This document shows positions 7,006-12,196 of a stretch of DNA of 12,196 bases, piece by piece. The stretch comes from an uncultured Eubacteriales bacterium (GTDB lineage: Bacteria; Bacillota; Clostridia; Oscillospirales; Butyricicoccaceae): the NCBI GenBank assembly GCA_934630445.1, contig CAKTWY010000071.1:1-12196 (forward strand), written 5' to 3'. The first letter of the stretch is position 1, and each line of letters opens with the position of its first letter. The notes beneath the pieces were generated by a model. It saw nothing but the letters and a program-made list of their open reading frames with translations. It did no database searches and was not told where the DNA came from. Made by a program: the position numbers and the translations under genes.

Positions 7006-7425
7006 ATGCCGGATATTACAGTTCTTGTTCTCGACGGGCAGGGCGGCGGCATTGGCCGCGCGCTTGTGAGTGAGCTTCGCCGCGCGCTTCCGGCCCTTCG
7101 CATCGTCGCCGTGGGCACGAACGTCCAGGCCACTGCCGCCATGCTCCGCGCAGGGGCGGACGCCGGCGCAACCGGTGAGAACGCGGCCATGTATAACGCC
7201 GCCCGTGCGTCATATATTTTAGGCCCGCTCGGCATCGTCATGGCCAACGCAATGTTCGGAGAGATTTCGCCGCGCATCGCCGCCGCCGTATCGGAAAGCG
7301 CGGCACACAAGGTCCTGATCCCCGTGTCAAAATGTCACGCAAGCATCGCCGGCGTCACCGAGCGGCCGCTTGCCCAGTATATTGAGGAGGCCGCCGCTAT
7401 CGTCAAGCGCGAACTGGAGGGGTAA
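7006..7425 (+). CDS. DUF3842 family protein
   Basis: A 139-residue protein matching the clostridial DUF3842 family as I know it; the function is not known. It opens with a strand and a glycine-rich loop, VLVLDGQGGGIG (5-16), that resembles a Rossmann-type nucleotide-binding loop. It continues with VGTNVQATAAMLRAGAD, ATGENAAMYNAA, a GPLGIVMANAMFGEISP segment, and a final KVLIPVSKCHASIAGV stretch. No signal peptide or membrane segment. The ATG at 7006 is preferred over the in-frame ATG at 6973 because AGGAGG (6992-6997) lies 8 bases before it and the family sequence starts here. It is the last gene of the dnaX operon. A link to DNA metabolism is only suggested by position. Confidence 0.87.
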   Translation: MPDITVLVLDGQGGGIGRALVSELRRALPALRIVAVGTNVQATAAMLRAGADAGATGENAAMYNAARASYILGPLGIVMANAMFGEISPRIAAAVSESAAHKVLIPVSKCHASIAGVTERPLAQYIEEAAAIVKRELEG

Positions 7426-7477
7426 AGCGTGCGGGCGCTGTCTCACGTTTCGCGTATGCCGCATATTGTTGTTTTGA

Positions 7478-7521
7478 ACGCCCGATACAGTCCGTGCTTT
7501 CAGCAGTACTGTACCGGGCGT
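7478..7521. repeat. Interrupted inverted repeat upstream of the Crp/Fnr-type gene
   Basis: The arms ACGCCCGATACAGT (7478-7491) and ACTGTACCGGGCGT (7508-7521) are reverse complements except for one position (A7485 against C7514), with a 16-base centre that holds a further short GCT/AGC pairing. It occupies most of the 116-base gap between the DUF3842 gene and the Crp/Fnr gene and ends 9 bases before the latter's ribosome binding site. No T-run follows on either strand, so it is not an ordinary terminator. It could be an operator for the adjacent regulator, a leader RNA structure, or a factor-dependent terminator for the dnaX operon. Confidence 0.6.
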
Positions 7522-7541
7522 AAAAAATCCGGAGGTGTTTT

Positions 7542-8219
7542 ATGAGAGAATACCTGCCTGTTATAAAGACATGCAACCTGTTCCACGGCGTGGACGACAG
7601 CGATATTACGGCAATACTCTCCTGTCTGTGCGCCGCGCAGCGCGCCTATTGCAAAGGCGAATACATCCTGCGCGCGGGCGGGCGCACCGATCAAATCAGC
7701 CTTCTCCTGTCCGGGGGCGCACATATTATCCAGGAGGATTTCTGGGGAAACCGCAACCTGGTCTCAGACATCCAGCCTGGGCAGCTTTTCGCCGAGGCAT
7801 TTGCCTGCACACCTGGAGCGGTACTCACCGTCAGCGTCACGGCAGAAGCGGCGTGCAACGTCCTCTTTCTCGACGTACGCCGCGTTCTCGCCCCCTGTTC
7901 CCATGCCTGCACGTTTCACGGCCAGGTAATGCACAATCTTTTTTCCGAGCTGGCCGCAAAAAATCTGCGCCTGAATGACAAGCTGACGCACATGGCGCAG
8001 CGCTCGACGCGTGCAAAGCTGCTCTCCTACCTATCTGCGGAAGCAACGCGCCATGCCTCTTCCTCGTTCGACATCCCCTATAATCGCCAGGAGCTTGCAG
8101 ATTTCCTGTCGGTCGAGCGCAGTGCAATGTCCGCCGAGCTCAGTCGGCTGAAGTGTGAAGGCGTTCTGTCCTATCACAAAAATCATTTTGAACTGGCAGC
8201 TTTTCACGCTGATCAATAA
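7542..8219 (+). CDS. Crp/Fnr family transcriptional regulator, cysteine-rich
   Basis: A 225-residue regulator: an N-terminal cyclic-nucleotide-binding-fold sensor (about 10-125), a long dimerisation helix (about 126-160) and a C-terminal winged helix (about 176-218, with YNRQELADFLSVERSAMSAELSRLKCEGV as the DNA-reading part). The cAMP-contacting Arg-Ser pair of the phosphate-binding cassette is not present; the equivalent stretch reads GQLFAEAFACTPGAVLTVSV, so cAMP is unlikely to be the signal. There are nine cysteines (11, 28, 30, 37, 89, 105, 119, 123, 205), including CxC at 28-30 and CSHAC at 119-123, which makes a redox, metal or iron-sulphur signal possible. GGAGGT is 5 bases before the ATG. 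An inverted repeat just upstream may be its own operator. Targets cannot be told; no obvious target gene is adjacent on this strand. Confidence 0.93.
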   Translation: MREYLPVIKTCNLFHGVDDSDITAILSCLCAAQRAYCKGEYILRAGGRTDQISLLLSGGAHIIQEDFWGNRNLVSDIQPGQLFAEAFACTPGAVLTVSVTAEAACNVLFLDVRRVLAPCSHACTFHGQVMHNLFSELAAKNLRLNDKLTHMAQRSTRAKLLSYLSAEATRHASSSFDIPYNRQELADFLSVERSAMSAELSRLKCEGVLSYHKNHFELAAFHADQ

Positions 8220-8243
8220 GGAGAACTATTGTGCAGTAAAAGA

Positions 8244-8281
8244 ACCGTGCGCCAGCATGCTTGCGGCGCACGGTCCTTTTT
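8244..8281 (+). terminator. Intrinsic terminator, usable in both directions
   Basis: A perfect 10-bp stem ACCGTGCGCC/GGCGCACGGT (8244-8253 with 8265-8274), with an inner GCA/TGC pairing, is followed on the plus strand by CCTTTTT (T-run 8277-8281), ending the Crp/Fnr transcript 25 bases after its stop. On the minus strand the same stem is followed by TCTTTTA, so it can also end the rhomboid-like gene, whose stop codon touches the T-run. Confidence 0.92.
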
Positions 8282-8927
8282 ATTTCATATACTTCCTGAA
8301 ATTCCGCCTAGTCTTCTGATATCCGGCCTGCTGGCGGATCATGCGGATGAAGTCGCCGCCGAAAAAGAGGATGAAATTCACTAGCGATAAAAGGATCGCT
8401 GCCCTTGTCGCCCAGTCGCCCACGATGAGCATCAGTACAAAATAAGCCGCATCGATGAGCGCGAGATATTTGATCTTGACCGGCAGGATGAAAAACAGCA
8501 TGACCTGAAAATCGGGATACAGTACCGCAAACGCAAAAAAGAGCGACAGGTTTAAATAACTGTTCATGCCATATCCTGCCAGCATGGCAGCGATTATATT
8601 CCCCACCACACCGCAGAAGTAATAGACGTTGAACTTAAAATCGCCCCACGTGTTCTCCAGCGTATGGCCGATCAGGTAGTTGAAATACAGCGTGATAAAA
8701 ATCCACAGCACGGACGACGACGGCGGCAGGAAAATAAAAGTAATGAGCCGCCATACCTGCCCCTGCATAACCATGTGCCAGTCCAGCGAGAGATAACCGG
8801 AAAGATTCAGAGCCGGGATCACAAAATCTGCTGCAAAAACGGTCAGCATCCCCGTCACAATCACGAGCATCAGGTTGGGTATGGCAAAGCGCCCTATTTT
8901 CCGTTCAAGTTTGTACAGCCAACTCAT
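8280..8927 (-). CDS. Rhomboid-like membrane protein, probably without protease activity
   Basis: A 215-residue protein with about six membrane segments (near 17-38, 70-86, 100-118, 125-150, 153-170 and 176-190) and a basic C-terminal tail. The rhomboid fold is suggested by QVWRLITFIFLPP (57-69, the WR motif in loop L1), the short membrane-embedded stretch that follows, and GHTLENTWG (87-95), which matches the region of rhomboids rich in LE and G. The catalytic GxSG on TM4 is missing: the aligned region reads GYGMNSYLNLSLFF. The TM6 segment NFILFFGGDF has no catalytic histidine. It therefore looks like an inactive rhomboid homologue, possibly binding membrane proteins rather than cutting them. 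It has its own promoter, GGGAG 8 bases before the ATG, and a terminator at its end. Confidence 0.8.
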   Translation of the reverse strand: MSWLYKLERKIGRFAIPNLMLVIVTGMLTVFAADFVIPALNLSGYLSLDWHMVMQGQVWRLITFIFLPPSSSVLWIFITLYFNYLIGHTLENTWGDFKFNVYYFCGVVGNIIAAMLAGYGMNSYLNLSLFFAFAVLYPDFQVMLFFILPVKIKYLALIDAAYFVLMLIVGDWATRAAILLSLVNFILFFGGDFIRMIRQQAGYQKTRRNFRKYMK

Positions 8928-8980
8928 GCATATGTCTCCCTATCAAGAAAATTAAGCCGCGCATATCGGCATTTTTTTCT

Positions 8981-9009
8981 ATTATACTCAAGCATAGACA
9001 AAAAAACAA
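8981..9009 (-). promoter_or_regulatory. Promoter of the rhomboid-like gene
   Basis: On the minus strand TTGTTT (9004-9009), a 17-base spacer and a perfect TATAAT (8981-8986) form a good housekeeping promoter. The predicted start is near 8974, giving a leader of about 45 bases. The spacer begins with a T-rich run. Confidence 0.8.
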
Positions 9010-9032
9010 TGGACAGAATGTGAACATCCGCA

Positions 9033-9067
9033 CAGCAGCCCCTGCGCTTTTGACGCAGGGGCTGCTG
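9033..9067 (-). terminator. Strong hairpin after the acyl-CoA synthetase gene
   Basis: A perfect 14-bp stem CAGCAGCCCCTGCG/CGCAGGGGCTGCTG (9033-9046 with 9054-9067) with a 7-base loop lies 52 bases past the synthetase stop, between it and the next promoter. This is the place for the terminator of the minus-strand metabolic operon. After the stem the minus strand reads TGCGGATGTTCA, without a U-run; the plus strand has TTTCAGACTTTT. It is therefore a likely but non-standard terminator, or a 3'-end-stabilising hairpin. Confidence 0.6.
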
Positions 9068-9119
9068 TTTCAGACTTTTATACGGTATGGACGTGCCGTC
9101 CACCTGCGCAGTGCAGCCG

Positions 9120-10781
9120 TTATTTGCTGTCGCGCTGACGGATCTCCACACGGCGGATCTTGCCGCTCGATGTCTTGGGAAGCTCGTCGACAAACTCGAC
9201 GATGCGCGGATATTTATACGGCGCAGTCGCCTTCTTGACATGGTTCTGGAGCTCTTTCTTCAGCTCTTCCGAAGGCGTATACCCGCGCGCGAGTACGACT
9301 GTGGCCTTGACGACCTGCCCCCTCACCGGATCCGGCACGGCGGTGATCGCCGTCTCCAGGACAGCCGGATGCTCGAGCATCGCGCTTTCTACTTCAAAAG
9401 GCCCGATCCGGTAGCCGGAAGACTTGATAACATCGTCATTTCTGCCGATAAACCACAGGTACCCGTCTTCATCTGCCCAGGCCATATCGCCCGTGTGGTA
9501 AAAGCCGTCGTATTTGCACTCGGCTGTTTTCTCCTCCGCCTGATAATACTCAATAAACAGACCGGCAGGACGTCCAAGCCGCATATCGACGCAAACTTCG
9601 CCCTCTTCCCCCGGCTCACAGACACGCCCGTCGCGGTCAAGCAGCTGGATATTAAACCACGGCGATGGCTTGCCCATGGAACCCGGCTTCGGCTCAAGCC
9701 ACGGGAAAGTCGCCGCAAGCACGCATGTCTCCGTCTGGCCGTACCCCTCGCGGAGCTTGAGGCCTGTCGCCTGATACCACTGTTTGTAGACCTCCGGGTT
9801 CAGCGGTTCGCCGGCAATATACGTCGCGCGCAGCGATGAAAGGTCGAACTGCGAAAGATCTTCCTTGATAAAAAAGCGGAAGATCGTCGGCGGCGCGCAG
9901 AAGGTCGTAATCTTGTACTTCTCGATCAGATGCAGATAATCCTGCGGCTTGAAGCGCGTGCCGTAATCATAGGCAAAGACCGCCGCCTCGCAGATCCACT
10001 GCCCGTAAATTTTTCCCCACGAGCATTTGGCCCAGCCCGTATCCGCCGCCGTGAAGTGAAGGTCCGTCTCCTGCAGGTTCTGCCAGAAGCCGGCGGTGAC
10101 GATATGCCCCAGCGGATACGTGAAATCGTGCGTGACCATCTTTGGCATACCGGTCGTTCCGGATGTAAAGTACATCAGCATTACATCGCTGTTCTCCGGC
10201 GCATCCTCTCCTGTCGGGCGTTCAAAATCAGGGGAAGCCGCCTCCAGTGCTTCTGTAAAGTTCAAAAAGCCTTCCCGCTCACGGAGCGACGCCTTCACAC
10301 GCAGGATATCACCGGTCGCGGCCTGCGCTTTTGCGATATAGCCGCACAGCTCGTCGTCGTCCTCGGTGATGATCATACGCACGTTCGCGGCGGTAAAACG
10401 GTATTTAAAATCTTTTTCCGTCAGAAGAAAGGTCGCCGGGATGACCGTGGCGCCCAGTTTGCACAGCGCAAGGGTGATGATCCAGTATTCATAGCGGCGC
10501 TTTAAGGTAAGCATCACGCGGTCGCCCCTGCCGATGCCGCAGTCCTTCAGAACATTCGCCGCTTTATCGCTCAAAGTCTTCATATCGCCGAAGGAAAAGA
10601 AGTGCTCTTCCCCCTCGTCGTTGCACCAGACGAGCGCTGTTTTATCCGGGCTCTTTGCCGCGATCTCATCGACCACGTCATACGCAAAATTGAACCGCTC
10701 GGGCACATTTATCACAAACCGCTCTTTAAAATCGCGATACGATCGATAATTCATTTTGCAATATTTATCAATAATCCGCAT
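9120..10781 (-). CDS. AMP-forming acyl-CoA synthetase (acetyl/medium-chain type, MACS-like)
   Basis: Activates an organic acid with ATP and CoA, through an acyl-adenylate, to acyl-CoA, AMP and pyrophosphate. The 553-residue adenylating enzyme has the P-loop YFTSGTTGMPK (204-214), the MACS-like TAADTGWAKCSWGKIYGQW (244-262), YGQTE (347-351), TGD (430-432), the hinge region GRNDDVIKSSGYRIGPFEVE (446-465) and the catalytic lysine in PKTSSGKIRR (K541). Substrate length is not readable; short-chain, branched-chain or aryl acids are all possible. The first ATG (10781) is used because GAAGGTG lies just upstream; a second at 10754 has no such site. It is the last gene of the operon with the 2-oxoacid:ferredoxin oxidoreductase, 91 bases after the XRE-cupin gene, so its acyl-CoA is likely the product or substrate of that enzyme. 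The bases upstream are unusually AT-rich, but I find no convincing promoter there. Confidence 0.95.
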   Translation of the reverse strand: MRIIDKYCKMNYRSYRDFKERFVINVPERFNFAYDVVDEIAAKSPDKTALVWCNDEGEEHFFSFGDMKTLSDKAANVLKDCGIGRGDRVMLTLKRRYEYWIITLALCKLGATVIPATFLLTEKDFKYRFTAANVRMIITEDDDELCGYIAKAQAATGDILRVKASLREREGFLNFTEALEAASPDFERPTGEDAPENSDVMLMYFTSGTTGMPKMVTHDFTYPLGHIVTAGFWQNLQETDLHFTAADTGWAKCSWGKIYGQWICEAAVFAYDYGTRFKPQDYLHLIEKYKITTFCAPPTIFRFFIKEDLSQFDLSSLRATYIAGEPLNPEVYKQWYQATGLKLREGYGQTETCVLAATFPWLEPKPGSMGKPSPWFNIQLLDRDGRVCEPGEEGEVCVDMRLGRPAGLFIEYYQAEEKTAECKYDGFYHTGDMAWADEDGYLWFIGRNDDVIKSSGYRIGPFEVESAMLEHPAVLETAITAVPDPVRGQVVKATVVLARGYTPSEELKKELQNHVKKATAPYKYPRIVEFVDELPKTSSGKIRRVEIRQRDSK

Positions 10782-10872
10782 ATATATACACCTTCATTCT
10801 ACTAAAAATCGACAATATACCCTTTCCCGCCGTGATATGCATAAATATGACCGCAGTGCGACGGAACAGCCG

Positions 10873-11436
10873 TCAGATGACAATCACAAGGATCTTCGCC
10901 GGTTTGTCGCCGACAGCTTTCATACCATGCGGATATCCGGAATCGAAATAGACAGAATCGCCGGCATTGACGGTGAACTCATGCTCGTCGATTTTCATTT
11001 TGAAGGAGCCTTCCAGGCAGTAGTGATACTCGTGTCCCGTATGGGTATTGAGCGGATAAGGGGTGTCGTCATCCATGACAGGTACCGTCACAAAGAGCGG
11101 CTCGATCTTGCGCCCGGCAAAATTATATGCGAGGTCCTGATATTCATAGGCATGGCTGCGCTCGACATTCACGCCATGGCCGCCGCGCACGAGCGAATAT
11201 ACGTGCAGCTTTGCCTGCTCGCCGGTCAGCAGCTCCGTCATGCTGACCTTCAGGGTGTTCGATACATCGTAGAGAATGCTCACAGGAATATCAATTTCTC
11301 CGCTTTCATACGGCAGATAATCCTCCGCGCTCATGCCCATTTTTTCCGCAAGCTCTTCCGCCGTCAAGTCGCAAAGCTCGCGGATCGCCACAAGGCGCTC
11401 GGCGATCTCGCGGTTGAGTACCGAGATCTTTGTCAT
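10873..11436 (-). CDS. XRE family transcriptional regulator with C-terminal cupin domain
   Basis: A 187-residue regulator with an N-terminal helix-turn-helix of the Cro/C1 type (about 10-70, with LTAEELAEKMGMSAEDYLPYESGE as the core) and a C-terminal cupin sensor (about 112-187). The cupin has a motif-1-like run with H132, H135, H138 and LEG (141-143), and a motif-2-like GDSVYFDSGYPHGM (159-172). Such proteins usually sense a small molecule, sometimes through a metal held by the histidines. AGGAGG lies 7 bases before the ATG. It lies between the oxidoreductase gamma subunit (45 bases upstream) and the acyl-CoA synthetase (91 bases downstream) on the same strand, so it probably controls this operon, perhaps in response to an acid, acyl-CoA or 2-oxoacid. 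Confidence 0.94.
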   Translation of the reverse strand: MTKISVLNREIAERLVAIRELCDLTAEELAEKMGMSAEDYLPYESGEIDIPVSILYDVSNTLKVSMTELLTGEQAKLHVYSLVRGGHGVNVERSHAYEYQDLAYNFAGRKIEPLFVTVPVMDDDTPYPLNTHTGHEYHYCLEGSFKMKIDEHEFTVNAGDSVYFDSGYPHGMKAVGDKPAKILVIVI

Positions 11437-11461
11437 GGTGATCCTCCTTTATCCATCATTC

Positions 11462-11482
11462 ACGCGCATGCGCGCGTTTTTT
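11462..11482 (+). other. Small GC hairpin with T-run facing against the operon
   Basis: ACGCGC-ATGC-GCGCGT (11462-11477) forms a 6-bp stem with a 4-base loop, followed on the plus strand by a T6 run (11477-11482). It fills most of the gap between the gamma subunit stop and the XRE-cupin gene. In the operon's own direction the A-run comes first and no U-run follows, so it should not stop sense transcription. It could block antisense transcription or protect the upstream mRNA end. Confidence 0.45.
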
Positions 11483-12018
11483 CAGTTCGCCAGCCCCATG
11501 TCGATCGCGCGGCGGTTGATGTCGAAAAGATTTGCTTTCTTCGGCGGGATATTCTTATGAAGGACTGTGTCGATCATATCGCCCGAGCAGAAATCGACCT
11601 CTTTGATAAATTTGCCAAGCATGATCATGTTGGCCATTTTCTGCATGCCGGCGTCGATGGCCATCTGCGTTGCAGGAATGTAGTATGCTTCGACATCTGT
11701 GCGTTTTACTTTCCTCTGAATCAGCGTGCTGTCGATAAAAATTCTCCCGCCGGGAACGACGATGTCCTCAAACCGGTCGAGCGAAGGACCGTTCATGACG
11801 ATGAGATCCGTCGGGTGCGTTACGATCGGCGAGCCGATCGAATCGTCGCTGATGATGACGTTGCAGTTTGCCGTACCGCCACGCATCTCAGGCCCGTAGG
11901 ACGGAAGCCACGACACCTCCCTACCCTGCAGCATCCCCGCGTAAACGATGAATTTGCCGGTGAAGAGGATGCCCTGTCCGCCGAACCCTGCAATCAAAAG
12001 CTCAAAATGTTTACTCAT
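11482..12018 (-). CDS. 2-oxoacid:ferredoxin oxidoreductase, gamma subunit
   Basis: The gamma (catalytic-domain-like) subunit of a ferredoxin-dependent 2-oxoacid oxidoreductase, which converts a 2-oxoacid and CoA to acyl-CoA, CO2 and reduced ferredoxin, or the reverse. The 178-residue product shows the family opening LLIAGFGGQGILFTGK (7-22), the SYGPEMRGGTANCNVIIS block (40-57), and MANMIMLGKF (128-137). The ATG at 12018 is used because the family sequence begins here and GGGTGGAG precedes it; an upstream in-frame ATG at 12102 lies inside the beta-subunit gene. It follows the beta subunit by 11 bases. Which 2-oxoacid is used (2-oxoglutarate, branched-chain or aryl) cannot be decided without the alpha subunit, which lies outside the window. 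Confidence 0.93.
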   Translation of the reverse strand: MSKHFELLIAGFGGQGILFTGKFIVYAGMLQGREVSWLPSYGPEMRGGTANCNVIISDDSIGSPIVTHPTDLIVMNGPSLDRFEDIVVPGGRIFIDSTLIQRKVKRTDVEAYYIPATQMAIDAGMQKMANMIMLGKFIKEVDFCSGDMIDTVLHKNIPPKKANLFDINRRAIDMGLAN

Positions 12019-12029
12019 GCTCTCCACCC

Positions 12030-12196
12030 TCATTCCTTGACCTGATCTTTGTCTTTGTAGACGCCGAGCGGATAATAGGGGATCATGTTCTCCCGCAGCC
12101 ACTCGAGCGCGCGAACCGGCTCAAGCCCCCAGTTCGTCGGGCAGGCGGAAAGGACCTCGACGATCGAAAAGCCCTTGCCGTCGACCTGGTTCTGAA
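12030..12196 (-). CDS. 2-oxoacid:ferredoxin oxidoreductase, beta (thiamine diphosphate) subunit, C-terminal part
   Basis: Only the last 54 residues and the TGA stop (12030-12032) are inside the window; the gene continues past its right edge. The visible part reads QNQVDGKGFSIVEVLSACP, then TNWGLEPVRALEWLREN and YYPLGVYKDKD. The VEVLSACPTNWG block is typical of the C-terminal part of KorB/VorB-type beta subunits, which bind thiamine diphosphate and usually an iron-sulphur cluster. The gene stops 11 bases before the gamma subunit, so the two are co-transcribed and probably translationally linked. Confidence 0.88.
   Translation of the reverse strand, partial: QNQVDGKGFSIVEVLSACPTNWGLEPVRALEWLRENMIPYYPLGVYKDKDQVKE

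Noticed and set aside
8218..8239. Ribosome-binding-like AAGGAG after the Crp/Fnr stop followed by GTG CAG TAA
   Set aside because: It could encode only two residues and lies directly before a terminator; judged chance.
10782..10872. Possible promoter in the AT-rich gap before the acyl-CoA synthetase
   Set aside because: TATATT is present, but the hexamer 17 bases upstream (ATGCAT) does not resemble a -35 box, and operon transcription explains the gene.
10756..12045. 429-residue plus-strand open frame opposite the XRE-cupin and oxidoreductase genes
   Set aside because: It spans two real minus-strand genes and their intergenic gaps and has no recognisable domain or ribosome binding site.

Overview
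The window looks like chromosome of a GC-rich member of the Clostridia (Bacillota). The grounds are an SRP RNA of the large Bacillus/Clostridium type with an Alu domain, the Firmicutes order SRP RNA - dnaX - ybaB - recR, strong AGGAGG-type ribosome binding sites, a DUF3842 gene, and a ferredoxin-dependent 2-oxoacid oxidoreductase, which points to an anaerobe. A gut Oscillospirales- or Christensenellales-like organism is a guess from GC content and gene content only. I see no transposase, integrase, CRISPR array, prophage gene or tRNA.

Layout. (1) Positions 1-3060, minus strand: a tightly packed operon read degV family gene -> GNAT acetyltransferase -> CPBP membrane protease -> tadA, with overlapping ends and a strong hairpin after tadA. 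It starts from a good promoter at 3117-3145. (2) A divergent promoter at 3165-3193 drives a LURP-one-related gene on the plus strand. (3) Positions 3789-4141 hold a consensus promoter and the ~298-nt SRP RNA, closed by a 22-bp terminal helix. (4) Positions 4357-7425, plus strand: dnaX, ybaB, recR and a DUF3842 gene, a DNA replication and repair operon. (5) A 44-bp interrupted inverted repeat precedes a cysteine-rich Crp/Fnr-type regulator (7542-8219), which ends at a bidirectional terminator. (6) Minus strand: a rhomboid-fold membrane protein without a visible catalytic dyad, with its own promoter at 8981-9009. (7) Positions 9120-12196, minus strand: 2-oxoacid:ferredoxin oxidoreductase beta subunit (cut by the window edge) and gamma subunit, an XRE-cupin regulator, and an AMP-forming acyl-CoA synthetase.

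How they fit together. Regions 3 and 4 are housekeeping: protein targeting RNA, clamp loader, nucleoid-associated protein and recombination mediator. Region 7 is a metabolic module that would interconvert organic acids, acyl-CoAs and 2-oxoacids with reduced ferredoxin, probably under control of the embedded XRE-cupin protein. Region 1 mixes tRNA editing (tadA) with lipid- and membrane-related genes.

No clearly new defence or mobile system is visible. The points most worth a second look are the acyl-CoA/2-oxoacid module with its embedded regulator, the inverted repeat before the Crp/Fnr gene, the catalytically dead rhomboid, and several strong hairpins that lack the U-tract expected of terminators.
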